Below, in pieces: positions 30,374 through 41,748 of a DNA stretch of 64,000 nt. The notes under the pieces were generated by a model, which saw only the letters and a program-made list of their open reading frames with translations, ran no database searches and was not told where the DNA came from. Made by a program: the position numbers and the translations under genes. Source of the stretch: Pictodentalium vernedei (lineage: Eukaryota; Mollusca; Scaphopoda; Dentaliida; Dentaliidae); contig JAUFNR010000012.1 in NCBI GenBank assembly GCA_031216915.1, forward strand, positions 930,001 to 994,000, read 5' to 3'. Positions within the stretch are counted from its first letter, which is position 1. The number at the start of each line of letters is the position of its first letter.

Positions 30374-30540
30374 GGAAAACTGAATGGTTTGATGGCTCTG
30401 TTTTGGAAGTGGTGGATGGCACAGATGGCACTGAGGGGTGTATTTACAGGGTAGTGTATGATGACGAAGATGAAAGCTTTGATGTTGACCATTTGGTGAA
30501 AGACTTTCAAGAAGGCTCTGTGAGGTTTATTGACGTTTAA
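30374..30540 (+). pseudogene. Exon 4 of Mutator-like/YqaJ gene (Tudor-like C-terminus)
   Basis: Acceptor ATCTCAG|GGAAAA; stop TAA at 30538-30540. Reads GKTEWFDGSVLEVVDGTDG, then IYRVVYDDEDESF and VRFIDV. The WFxGxV...YxVxYDDEDE pattern looks like the Tudor/chromo-like barrel seen at the C-terminus of related invertebrate proteins. That domain name is my inference. This exon has no break. Confidence 0.7.
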
Positions 30541-31913
30541 TTTAAATGTAAGTCATTACTCTTTTTCTGTTGCTGTTTGTTGTAAAGTTGATTGTATAAA
30601 TATGACCCTACCCTTCATTTCAAAATCAAACTTCTACAGTTTCTCAGGGTTATTTCTAATCCTGTCTTCACATGCATCACTATTTGACTGGTTGAGTGCC
30701 ACTCTCAAGGCTCTATTGCAAAGTGCTATACGCCAATATAGTGTGTTTAAATTGTATGTTCTTTCTTTAATGTTGAGATGAAAGTGTTTTGTTGCAATGT
30801 ATTGGAGAGTGTCACAGACACTTTCCACAAAATTTAACAAAACAGTTGTCGAGGAACAACATTATGAACATTTGGTGTACCAAAGGCTAACTTGTTGGTT
30901 GCATGGCTGTCATGCGAACAAAATAGTAATGTTACAATTACATGCAGGAAATAATTTTGTACTCCACCACTTCTACATGTAGCACTGCCTATACTTTCAT
31001 ATATAAAATATTTTTTGAACTTGAATAGTTTATGACATAAAGTTGATTTATTTGCCAGCTGTTCAGCTTCTTTGTAGGGATAATGTTCCTGTGAGGGTTT
31101 AGAATAGAATGTAAGTTTCTAACTTGATGATATATAAGAGAAACATAATGTGTCTGTCCTAGTCGGCTCTTGTTATAAATGCCTAATATGTCTGTGTCTA
31201 CATGTAGACGAATCAGCTTCATACAACAGTTATTGTCCCATGTGCTGATGGTAACTTCAAAATTAGAAACACAAGATGAAAAGTCATTAGATTTGTCTGC
31301 CACATTTAAAGTTTTTTTTTCACATTTCTGCCTATTCAGACAAAGGGGGTTAAAATTGGCACATTATGTAAAACACTGTCCCTGAATGGTGTATTTATTT
31401 TTCTGTTAATCAAACATATTAAAGTGTGTGTAAGCTCATATTTTCAGCTTCTGCCATCAGATCTGAAATGATATTGGAAATTCACTACTCAACAAATTTT
31501 TGGTCCAATTGGTGCACCATACCTTCATAAAAAGTTCCCTTTCAATCAATGGATGTTTGTTTACTTTTTTTCAGATTTACCACAGCATTTTATCTTCTGT
31601 ACAATCAACTGTTAACAACTTCTTCAGAGATTTGGTGGCTCCATTACTCTTCTGTGTGTTTCAGAAAAACTTTTGCCATTACTTTTTTAAGGATTTGGAC
31701 TTAGATGAATTCACTGCTGTGACATTTTTACAGAAATATTAAATATCATTTTTGGTGAGTTTTATTGTTTAATTGTCACTTTTTCCAACATAACATCAAT
31801 TTTTCATAGTTATAGACACTACAGACACCTTAAATACAGGATGAAATGGATTTATTTGATTTATAAGTGCAAAATTGAAATTTTCAGCCATATTGTGTCA
31901 CTTGGCCATCAAC
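30541..31913. other. Downstream flank with one possible decayed MITE
   Basis: Non-coding. At about 30685-30850 the words GACTGGTTGAGTGCC and, further on, TTGGAGAGTGTCACAGACACTTTCCA resemble the end and the hairpin of the 250-bp MITE, too diverged to bound. The rest shows nothing recognisable. Confidence 0.35.
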
Positions 31914-32345
31914 TTAAGGGGCTATATAAGTAATGGAATTTTGTTTATTTTGAAATTCTCACCTCTCATATTCCTTAAATTCAGATTAAATATACACAAG
32001 TTATACATCAAAATAAAGGTTGGGATGTATAGAACATGAAACACATATGTAATCAACTCATCGAGCCGCCTGTAGGCACCACTGGTTCCTGGAAGTCTGC
32101 TACCGTATTCGCAGCAGAACTGATAATAAAATAATATTTCATCAGAACAACTTGTGGCCAAATGTGCTTCAGATATTCAATAACAAAGCTAGGCATTCAA
32201 AACACTTTCGAGTGCAGCGATAGGACTGCATTTTGGAAAAGGACAACACTGCCTGCATTTCTTATCAACCTACCTTACAATTGTTTACTGCAGGCTTGCG
32301 CTACAGTGGAAGAACCTAACTCGGATAAAATGCTCTCTATTTTAA

Positions 32346-34695
32346 GGTGATTCTAAACTGAAGATTGTCGTTTGAGTGGACAGGTCGAAAACATGATGTT
32401 TTTTTCATTACTTTTCAATAGTAATGGTTATTTAATACATGAATGATTGCTTCCTACCTAATAGATTACAAAAATGTGATAAAAATTTTTAAAAAAAGAA
32501 TTTACTCACCAAAAAAATGCTTTTGAAAATCCCTAACTCACGATCAACTTCCTGCCACAAAAACTTAAAATATGAATCTCACATTGAAGAATATGTTTTC
32601 TATGTGCACTAGAGAACAACAGTTGAGTCATAACTTTTTAAAAAATAAATCCAATTGTATGCTTATTTAAATTTTTGATGGACCACTGCATGCACTGGTC
32701 CAGCCATTTTTGCACAGGGAACTATTTACAGTTCAAAAGTATGGCACATTGCACTAATCAGTAATCTAGTTGACTGCCCCTGGAAATATTAGCCATACAA
32801 GTGATATATCTGTTCTGCCCTCTTCCACAAGTAAAACTGTCTTGACATGAAATGACCCTGTTGAAAGTGTTTTGTCAAATCCCAATAATAGAAAATAAAA
32901 GACTGCGTGGCCACACCTCCCCCCCCCCCCCCCACCACAAAAAATGGAATTTTTCAAAATTGAAAAAGGGACATAACTCTGGCAAAAATTGTTGGATCAA
33001 ACCCTGATTTGACTTTACCTGCATTTTATGTTGCTGAACCTACACAACAAATTTTATTTGATTCTGCCAATTACAGCTCAAGTTATTGGTTGGAAACTAA
33101 AAAAAGGAGTTTTCAAAGTTGAAAAAGTGTGACACTGGAATCACCTACCAGGACTACATGCAGGCTCGAAGGGAAGTTATGGAATTGAATTCTGCCAATA
33201 AGTCGTATCGATTGACCAATACTTACAGTGCTCAATGTATAAAATATTCGTCCAATTATTGAAAAAATCCGATAAGGTGGTTAATGTATAAAAGTGTTTT
33301 TAATGTGTTAAATGCCATGTTTTGGATCATGAATAAACTCATGTTGTGTCAGAAACCTACCTTGTATTATTTTTTTGGTGGGAGTTGACCTGTGGCGACT
33401 TGACCCGGTAGCGAGTTGACCCGTTCCCCAAAATTTGAAGCTCGATTGTGCCTTGTGTGTGTTGCCATACTTCACTTTCGTGGAGAATTTCTTTGCAAAA
33501 TGACTAATAAAATAATTTTCTAGAGAAAAATTTCATGTTCACTCTTCTGTCATATTTTATTTGTGATAGGGGGTCTAGTGGGGTGGATAGAAAGAAAAAA
33601 ATATTATTTTTCGCACTTTGAACAAGCGCCTTACCAACGCATGTGGCTTTCCGGTGACAACAACTTCGATCAACAAACACTTGCAGGCATGAGTCTAATA
33701 GCCCACAGATTATTCGAAATTATCGATGATCTTTGTGGATTGCAAACAAATTTAATGAAATGCATCGTTTACAATGATTCGCAATGTAAATCACACCAGA
33801 TAGCAAAATTAGAAGCATTATTTCTGGAACTCACCGAAACCAGACCGAAACGGGTCCAAATGACAGACCAATAAAGTTAACCATCAATATTACATGACGA
33901 AGAATAGTTCCCCCGATTTGCGATTAAAAGAAGTGAAAAATCAACCAGTTTACGAATATTTCAACAACGAAAGAATACAACATGGGTTTCTAATTCCACT
34001 ATACGACACCGTTTTGTTAAAGAAAATTGAAATTTTTGTTCTCTATTGGTAATTTTGGCGCATGAATACAAACTAATGGCAAGGTCGATCCATGTAAACA
34101 AATTGATTGCTTCAGTTGGTGAGGGAAGAATATTTACATAGAACAGACAATCAGTGCAATTTGCCTCTATTAGTCTGCCTCCCTTGAGATATATCGACAA
34201 TCAGAATTTCAGCAGTGGCATTGTCATGAGAATTTACGGGACATGTGACGAGATCTTTTGTCGCAATGTTGCCCACAACCTTCAGTGTTTTGAATTTCCC
34301 ACCGTAAACATGGCGGACACTTTTGAGACTGAAACGACCCAGGTTGACAACGTGCTTAGTCCTATCTTCGATGTTTTTTATTAAAAATTAAGACTCAACT
34401 GCTGCAATACATTACTGATAGCTCACGTTGGTTGTTCATTGGAAGGTGAGGCGTCTTGCTATTTTTTGAAAACCTGTCCACGCCATTTCCGACTTTTTGA
34501 CAGTACACATTTTCTAATGTCTCCAAATGACTCGTAAATTTGTTAAATGCATACGTTCTATGTGACATGACCATTCCCCCCAACCCTGGTATCCAAGGGC
34601 AAGGCTGTTTCGTTGCCAAGTTATTGTTCAATGAAATGTTCACATTTTTCTGTGTTTCTGGCTTCCATGTTGGCAGCCATGACTTTAGAATCACC
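32346..34695. mobile_element. 2.35-kb TTAA-flanked DNA transposon inside DIRS left repeat
   Basis: GGTGATTCTAAA at 32346-32357 and its complement at 34684-34695 are flanked by TTAA (32342-32345 and 34696-34699). The DIRS right repeat reads, in complement, CTCTATTTTAATCTTTCCC without interruption, proving the empty site. The TTAA target suggests piggyBac or Kolobok mobilisation. No transposase was recognised; a 100-residue frame ending at 33874 (contains LSGDNNFDQQTLAG) has no known match. A 15-C tract is at 32919-32933. Confidence 0.85.
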
Positions 34696-34870
34696 TTAAT
34701 CTTTCCCAAGAGATTTGGGAAAGAAAAGTGGTGTAAAAACACCACGAAAAAAATAAGCCAAAACTGGGTCAAGTGCCATCGGCGCACACCCAGTAAAGGA
34801 CGCTCTTCTCTTAGTACAATTCCACGACTTCCGTTAACCAGTGCGCAAGCAGTAATCAAAACCATTCTTC
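34696..34870 (+). repeat. DIRS left inverted terminal repeat, inner part
   Basis: CTTTCCCAAGAGATTTGGGA through to AATCAAAACCATTCTTCT is the complement of about 40543-40717. Confidence 0.85.
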
Positions 34871-34999
34871 TTTTGTCCGTGCAACATGGTTGACGTGTTG
34901 TGCCATCTTTGCATTATGATACAGTGATAATTCATCTCGTCGATAATGGTTTTCCTGTGACTGGATTATGGATCTGAAGATCGTATAATAACAGGACTG

Positions 35000-37665
35000 T
35001 GTTTTATATATTCTCATTAATATTTTCAACCACATTCTTATTGTATATTATTATTCCGTTTTCGCGAATGTTTTTTCGACATCGTGTCAATGCGGTTCGA
35101 CAATGCAATTTTTCGGTTGATAAAGTTAAATTGTTATTGGAGTTAGGTGTCAATGAGGGACTGTCTGGACAGGATTTCTTCACTCTGTTGAGGGCTGAAT
35201 TTCTGGTTTTTTTTTTATCTCTGTGGGCCGTCTGGGTTCTGTCGTGTGCCCACCCGTTTTTTTTCTGCCACCTTCTCTCGTAGTTGAGGATGTTCTTCTA
35301 CTTTCTGTGTCTGTTGAGTTCACCATTTTCTTCTACTGCTCTCACCTCTGTTATTTCCAGTTCGGTTCCTGTAGAGCAATTCCTTTTGCCCTCGCCTTGG
35401 TGCGTTCTCGTGGCTGTTTCTTCTGCACCCGGGGGTGGTGTGGAATGCTGTCGTTTCAGGGGCCCCCCGACTCTACCACGTCTGGTGTGAGTTATACCCC
35501 CTCCGTGGGGGATGTGCAGCTCCTCCCGCACCCACGGGGGAGGGGGAAACACTGTCGTTTCGGGGCCCCCCGATTCGACCACGTCTGGTGAGAGTTATTC
35601 CCCTTCCGTGGAGGATGTGCAGTTTTTGTTTTTTTTTTACTGTGGTGGATACTGCAGGAGCTGTTGGATTTCTGGTGAAGAGATGCCTGGTTCCGGGACT
35701 ATGCGCCCTCTCCAATCGACATCTGAGGCTGTCACTAGGGTTGTGACTCCTCCTTTGGAGGCCGAGCTAGGTGGCTCTCTCCCCTTTTCTGCCAGTTCCA
35801 ACAGCTCCCGTCGTATCTGCTGCTACTGCTGCTTCGTCTACAACATCATCGGGCACCATTTTTAACTAGCCTCGGCTTATCCCTGCAAGGGTCTGCAGGG
35901 ATGTCTGTTGCGTGGTTGTGGGGTATCGGCCTCAGCCTTCCCTGACTTCAACTCGGCGAAGTCGGAGGTGGCTGCCGACTGAACCCCCTGCTGTGTCCTC
36001 TCAGCCATTGAGCACAGCAGTTTTATACCTGCAGTGGTCTGCTGCGGTGTCTGGTAGTGTAGGCATGGGGGTATCGGCCTCAGCCTTCCCTGACTTCAAC
36101 TCGGCGAAGTTGGAAGTGGCTGCCGGCCGGACCCTCTACTGTGGTCTCTGCGCCGTCGAGTACCACAGTTTTGTCATTGGCGTTTTCTGTGCACTCATTC
36201 TGGTTGCATGACCAGTTTTGCGGTACCAACGCCTTCTGTGAAGCCTGGACCTTCTGCCCCGCGGCAACTCTCCTGAGTTCCCGCTATGTTGATCCTCGGG
36301 GTGTGTCATACCCCTATACATGTCTGCCCTCAGATGTTTCGGCTGCCGCCCATCGCCCCGCTTCTAGTGTATTGGAGGATCGTGACCCTTCGCTGGTTAA
36401 GAGGGTCAGGTGTGAAGCCACTTTGCTGGTTCATCCCCATGTCGAAACGGCTGATACGGGTAGTGAGCTTAGGGAGGCCCTCTTCTTACTCACGGTTCTG
36501 TCCAAGAGCCTTCCTGTTGCTTCCAGCGAGGCAGCGAGTGGTTTCTAGGTGCCCCCTATGGTACCGCCTCCCGGGATTGGAAACAGGCCGTTTTCTGATC
36601 CCCCTGGTGTTCCTACACCATGGGAGGCGTCTGCTGGTTTGCCCATAAAGGGCTATGTGTCTTCTGACACCGGGGAGGAGTCAGACATCCTTGATGTCGA
36701 GAGCCAGCAGTCTTCTGACTTGGGGGCAGCTCTTGACTTTGTGTTTGGATTCCTTCCGGATCTCAAACCATCAAACCAGCCGACAGTGTCAGCCGGGCCG
36801 CGATCATTGGTCACGCGCCTCCAGCCTGTGGAGCAACCTGCTTCTGGGCGTCTTCGACATTGCCAGTCCATACAGGTGGTTGAAGCATTTTCAGCCTTGG
36901 ACTCTAAACTGAGTTCCAAGGCTATGAAGGATCCGTTCTTCACCAGGGTTGACACCTTTTTTGCCTCCAGTGCTTTATCGTTTCTACGATTTCGCCAGTC
37001 CGTCAGTCTGCCAGACTTTGGCGGTTTTGGATCAGGACTTCAATTCCCTCGGGCTTTCCAAGCCCAAGTCTGCTGTCATTCCTATGACGTCTCTGGAGTC
37101 CATGTTGGGCTGATCGGAAGGAATGCTGGGTTTGCTTTCTCTCCGATCATGTCGTCTCTGCCTTAGCTGCCTATCTGCCTCCAGATAGGTTTGACGATCT
37201 ACAGGCTCCTTTGCGTGTGCTGTCCAAGGCGCCCATGCATCTTCTCACACGCATGCTTGTGACACAGCTATTTTGGAACTAGTTCGAAGGGACTCTGTGC
37301 TGGACTCAGGCCGATCCCTTCCTGGGGGCGGCACGCTGCTCTTCGATCTGCTTCTTTGGCAGGACCGCTACTGTTCTATGAGTTCCGTGTCAACGGTCCG
37401 GGAAGACGTCCTACGTCATTCCAAAGATCAGCTGCTGCTTCGTCAGCTTGATCAGCCTTCTCGGGGAGGCAGGGACCGTTCAAAGGCTAACAAGTACCCT
37501 TCTGCTTCCTCTGCGAAGCAAAGGGCTGATCCTTCTGCCTCTGCTTCTACTTCTTACTCACGGGGTAAGGGTAAGCGTCGGCAGGCTAGAGGGAAGTCTC
37601 AGGATTCTTCATTCAGTAGAGGAGGTGGTTTCTCCTCTCGTGGGCCTCGTCGGGGCTCGAACTGA
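35000..37665 (+). pseudogene. DIRS gag-like region (fossil)
   Basis: GC-richer than its surroundings, with proline/serine-rich translation and an RGGGFSSRGPRRG-like basic, glycine-rich tail just before the RT region, as usual for DIRS ORF1. A short segment (about 35880-36150) contains a ~130-bp internal duplication (the words 'gtatcggcctcagccttccctgacttcaactcggcgaag' appear twice). Broken, several breaks. No host gene is implied. Confidence 0.6.
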
Positions 37666-37669
37666 AGGT

Positions 37670-39190
37670 CCTCACCTTGATTCGTCCCAGGTTGGAGGAA
37701 GGATAGCAGAGTTTGCAGACCGTTGGGCCACCATCACATCCAATCCTCGGGTGTTCGATGTTGTTCGGTCCGGGCTGCAAATATCCTTCCGAAGGCACCC
37801 CACTCTCTCCAGAGTGCCTCTTCCAACCACAGTTCCTTCAGATGTTTTACGTTGGGAGCTTTTGTCCATGGAGATAAACAATCTCCTGGCCAAGGGGGCA
37901 TTCGAGGTCGTCAAGAACATTCAGTCAGTGGGGTTTTATTCCCGCCTGTTCTTGGTGCTGAAGAAGGACGGCCGACTCCGACCGGTTATCGATCTGAGTA
38001 TCCTGAACCAGTCTATCATTGCTCCCAAGTTCAGCATGGAGACTTTCAGGTCGGTCTGCTGTTCCATTCACCATGGAGATTGTGCTTCCAGCATCGACCT
38101 GCGAGACGCCTACTTTCACGTTCCGATTCATCGGGTGTCGCGGTAGTATCTGGGTTCGCTTTTCTGGGGCGAGTTGACCAGTTGAAGGCCATGCCTTTCG
38201 GCATCAACCTGGCTCCTTGGACCTTCACCCGACTGATGTCGTATGTGATAGCTTTCCATCGCACACAGTCCAGGGTGACTACTTCGGCATATCTAGTCGA
38301 TATCCTCCAGAGGCATTCCAATGCTGCCTTCCTGGAGTTGGACGTCTGCACTCTGCTGAGCTTGCTCATGTTGCTAGAATTCAGAGTCAATGAGGAGAAG
38401 TCGGATCTGGTCCCTTCTCCATCGTTTTGTCATCTGGGGATGGCCTTCCGCACTCAGTTCAATACGGTGACGGTTCCCCAGGCTAGGGCTGTGATTCTCT
38501 CAGCTTTTGCTCTGACTCTGTCCCAGTCCACATCTGCGACAGCGCAGGGTATTCTCTGGCTGCTCCGTCTCTGCGTTTTGGTGTCGGATCTCATTCCTCT
38601 AGGTCTGCTGCATGTCAGACCTCTCCAACACTTTCTGCTCAGTCGTTGGAGGCCGAATGTCGATTCTCTGGATCTGATGCTTCAATTACCAGAATCTCTT
38701 CATCCTCACCTTCTCCACTGGACGAATGTTCCGTGGATCACGCAGGGTGTCCCGTTGGACTTACCCACATCCGATCGCATTCTGACAGCAGATGCCAGCG
38801 ATCTCGGATGGGGTGCGACATTGGATTCTCTGGGTCTTTCCCTTCACGGGATGTGGGACCAGGATCGGGCATCTCTTCACAATAACCAGAAGGAGCTTCT
38901 GGCTCTTCTGAGTTTCAGGCAGTGGATCCCTCACCTGTCGAATCGTCAGGTCCTTCTTTTGTTTGACAATTCGACAGTGGTTGCTTCATTTGGAACCAGG
39001 GCGGTACGCACTCGGTTCCAATGTACGAATTGGCTCGGGATCTTCTACTGCTCGCTCAGGATGTCAACGCCGGGGTGGTTGTTTTTCACAATTCCGGTCG
39101 TCTGAACGTCCTAGCTGACACCCTGTCCCGACGGGGCAGGTTCGTTTCCACCAAGTGGATGCTCCGCATGGCAGTGTTCCATTGATCTCT
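37670..39190 (+). pseudogene. DIRS reverse transcriptase / RNase H region (fossil)
   Basis: Recognisable RT wording (LVLKKDGRLRPVIDL, SSIDLRDAYFHVPI, AMPFGINLAPWTF) followed by an RNase H segment (ILTADASDLGWGATL, NNQKELLALL). This is the DIRS-type RT/RH arrangement. The region is broken. Confidence 0.8.
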
Positions 39191-39199
39191 TTGCGACTC

Positions 39200-40275
39200 G
39201 TTGGAACCATCCGGTGGACATTTTCGTGTTCCCATGTCCAGATGCTCTGGCTTTCACCGTGGACGCTCTGGCCCTCCTTTGGGACGGTCTTGTCGTAAAC
39301 GCCTTCCTGCCAGTTCCGATTCCACCTCAGGTTCTAGCCCAGATATGAACCTGCAGTCGTCGAATCCTTTCGATCACACCCCTGTCACCTCGAGGGTGTG
39401 GATCAATCTGCTCCGCTCTCTGTTAGCAGCAGTTCCAGCATGTCTCCCTCTATGTCGTGACTTTCTTTGCCAAAGTCGCCCGAGGAGGTTTCAAGTTGAC
39501 CCGACTTCATGGTGCCTTCGCGCATGTCTTTTATCGGGTCCTGTCTCCTCCGTAGTGATTTTTAGAGACAACCATGATGGTGTGCGATCACTCTGTTGCT
39601 TCTGTCACTCCTTCGATCACACTGCTTGCGGAGTTTCTGGTATATGTTTGTTTCTGGGGGTCTCCAGCAATGGGTACAAGTCCATGCTTCGGAGACCTTT
39701 TTCATATGTGGTACCGCATTGTTTCAACACTCATCCTTGCCTCTCCAATCTTGTTCAGCTCTTTTCCTTGAAAAGGCCTAGGACTTTACAGTTTACGCCA
39801 AGATGGACAATTTCTTGGGCGCTGCTCTGCTTGTGGGGGGGGGGGGGGATGGGGCGTTTGCGCCTTTATCCTGGATGGATATACATTTTCTCACATGCCA
39901 GATCTCTCCTGCATCCATTTCTCGATGGATTTGTCTTGCTATTCGTGCAGCTTCCGCTCGGCTAGCTACTGGTGATTGTATTACCAATTGTTTTTTTCTG
40001 CCACGAGGTGCGTGCATTGTCTTCCTCTCAGGGCTTTTACTAACTCCGTCATGTTGTCGGATGTTATACTGGCAGCCTACTGGAGAAATGACACCTCCAT
40101 TTATCTGCGACCTTTGTCCTATGGGCCCTCTTCTGCTCAGGCTGTTGTTTATCCCAGCCATTCAGCTTCTTACAGGATCAGTTCTCGTTACTGCCTTTTC
40201 TGTCTGTGTGTCGCACATCACCATACGCCTCATCTTTCATTGTCTTTTACTAATGTTTGTGATGCTATGGTTTGA
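39200..40275 (+). pseudogene. DIRS tyrosine recombinase region (fossil)
   Basis: Sequence related to the recombinase part at 9860-10630 (shared ISRWICLAI-like and LATGDCITN-like stretches) and placed before the ICR, as expected. The copy is more decayed here and includes a 14-G run at about 39835-39848. Broken, several breaks. Confidence 0.65.
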
Positions 40276-40370
40276 TAGGACTAGGGATCTCTTCCTCTGT
40301 CCACGGTTCCAGTGCAGTTGAGTTATGTGTGGGTTGGTTATGTGATTCCCTCCATCCTATTGTCTATTCA

Positions 40371-40455
40371 GCCTGTAGTAAACAATTGTAAGGTCGGTTG
40401 ATAAGAAATATAAATTTTATAGTAAAATTTCTTTTCTTATTATACCTACTGCAGT
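40371..40455 (+). repeat. DIRS internal complementary region (ICR)
   Basis: The left half (GTAGTAAACAATTGTAAGG...GATAAG) is the complement of the element's left end at about 32263-32300. The right half (TAGTAAAATTTCTTTTCTTATTATACCTACTGC) is the complement of the right-end extension at about 40780-40830. In the DIRS replication model the ICR templates the joining of the two ends. Confidence 0.85.
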
Positions 40456-40542
40456 TGTTTACATGGAGGCCCTCCCGTCTTCTTATTCGGGTAAGAATCC
40501 TTCCTCCCCACTGATCACATACCTCCTATGTTGGCGGACTCA

Positions 40543-40836
40543 GAAGAATGGTTTTGATTACTGCTTGCGCACTGGTTAACGGAAGTCGTGGAATTGTACT
40601 AAGAGAAGAGCGTCCCTTACTGGGTTGCGCTGATGGCGCTCGACCCAGTTTTGGCTTATTTTTTTTCGTGATGTTTTTACACCACTTTTCTTTCCCAAAT
40701 CTCTTGGGAAAGATTAAAATAGAGTTTTTTTTATCCCAGTTAGGTTCTTCCACTGTAGTGCAAGCCTGTAGTAATCAATTGCGGTAGGTATAATAAGAAA
40801 GGAAATTTACTATAAAATTTATATTTTTTTTATTGA
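40543..40836 (+). repeat. DIRS right inverted terminal repeat and extension
   Basis: 40543-40717 complements the left repeat. 40718-40790 complements 32263-32341. The last ~45 bp are the extension that pairs only with the ICR. Confidence 0.82.
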
Positions 40837-41001
40837 AGATGGTTTCCATGTTTGACAGACATGCGCAAATCACTCGACACCACAAATTTCCATTGAAAAA
40901 CAAAACCATATTTCTAAGAAATTTCAACAGGTATCATGATACCTTGCATTGAATTGAATCTCTAAAATCAAATAATGAAAAAGATCGCCTTCATATAGTA
41001 T

Positions 41002-41235
41002 ATATATTCCCCGTGGGAACCCCGGGAAGTAAGCAGCACTTGTTTACTGTGGTAAACCAGTTTCGCTTTACTAGTAAAATAGGACCCAGTCACCAATGCT
41101 TGGGGTGAAAGTCCTCTAAAATGGGCAACATGTAGATCAACGATTGACTAAACTTGACTTCATCTCCATGTTCTGTCACGATTAGCCATGGTGCATAAAT
41201 ATGTGACGTTAACCACCAACAAACAAACAAACATC
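41002..41235 (+). mobile_element. Short retroposon (SINE-like) with CAAA tail
   Basis: Ends ACCACCAACAAACAAACAAAC and is flanked by CATATAGTATA-like and CATACAGTATA sequences. The spacer of the neighbouring foldback copy (about 41960-41985) shows the empty site. A second copy, 5'-truncated, lies at 53163-53341. I see no clear tRNA-type A/B boxes, so it may instead be a LINE 3' fragment. Confidence 0.65.
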
Positions 41236-41748
41236 ATACAGTATACTGTTATTAGATAGAGATTGTACAATTGCCATATTCAGTGCAAGGTATCATGATA
41301 CCTGTTGAAATTTCTTAGATTACGATTTTGTTTTTCGATGGAAATTCGTGGTAACAAGTGATTTGCGCATGTCTGTCGAGCATGGAAACCGTCTTTAATA
41401 AAAAATGCGGACAGTGTTGTCCTTTTCCAAAATGCAGTCTTATCGCTGTATTCAAAAGTGTTTTGAATGCCTAGCTTTGTTCTTAGATATGTGAAGCACA
41501 TTTGGCCACAAGTTGTTCTGATGAAATATTATTTTATTATCAGTTCTGCTGCGAATACGGTAGCAGACTTCCAGGAACCAGTGGTGCCTACAGGCGACTC
41601 GATGAGTTGATTACATATGTGTTACATGTTTTTACATCCCAACCTTCATTTTGATGTATAATTTGTGTATATTTAATCTGAATTTAAGGAATATGAGAGG
41701 TGAGAATTTCAAAATAAACAAAATTCCATTACTTATATAGGCCCTTAA

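Larger units (their letters stand above)
22104..30540 (+). pseudogene. Mutator-like transposase / YqaJ-like nuclease gene, broken, at least 4 exons
   Basis: Four pieces with consensus splice borders assemble in one order: 22204-22547, 26099-27453, 28434-28608 and 30374-30540. The protein has an N-terminal cysteine-containing segment, a Mutator-like transposase-type domain (DGDSSVY and ECANHACKC motifs), a YqaJ-like nuclease segment (EHPFLA, GLIEIK, DFVV) and a Tudor-like C-terminal tail. Similar multi-domain proteins exist in many marine invertebrates as transposon-derived families. Breaks: an in-frame TAG at 26124-26126 where relatives have tryptophan, one frameshift in the A6 run at 27111-27116, and another frame change in A-runs at about 22202-22257. 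The region between the transposase and nuclease parts also looks shorter than in relatives. Terminal inverted repeats were not found. It could be a dying transposon gene or a host gene. Homopolymer assembly errors could explain two of the three breaks. Confidence 0.75.
32263..40836 (+). mobile_element. DIRS retrotransposon, broken, with termini present
   Basis: Left inverted repeat: 32263-32341 plus 34696-34870, split by a DNA transposon. Right inverted repeat and extension: about 40543-40836. Internal complementary region: 40371-40455. In between are a gag-like region (about 35000-37665), RT/RNase H (about 37670-39190) and tyrosine recombinase (about 39200-40275), all on the plus strand. The inverted ends plus an ICR whose left half complements the left end and right half complements the right extension are the DIRS hallmark. 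The host repeat resumes exactly on both sides with no target duplication. Coding regions are broken by several breaks. The two inverted repeats remain highly similar, so the copy is of moderate age. Confidence 0.85.
31918..41744. mobile_element. TTAA-flanked foldback element, heavily nested
   Basis: The ends GGGGCTATATAAGTAATGG (31918) and the complement ending TTACTTATATAGGCCC (41744) are flanked by TTAA at 31914-31917 and 41745-41748. The left arm is 31918-32262 plus 40837-40968; the right arm is 41279-41744; the two are complementary over ~470 bp. Without its insertions the element is about 1.1-1.3 kb. The left arm is split by a DIRS element (32263-40836), and the spacer by a short retroposon (41002-41235). 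TTAA duplications are used by piggyBac and Kolobok transposons. No transposase is present. Confidence 0.8.

Noticed and set aside
33563-33874. Candidate transposase of the TTAA-flanked element
   Set aside because: About 100 residues without any transposase motif, starting at a non-ATG codon; kept only as an unrecognised frame.
35000-37200. Host protein-coding gene in the GC-rich block
   Set aside because: Position between the DIRS left repeat and its RT, and the basic glycine-rich end, make it the element's gag-like region.
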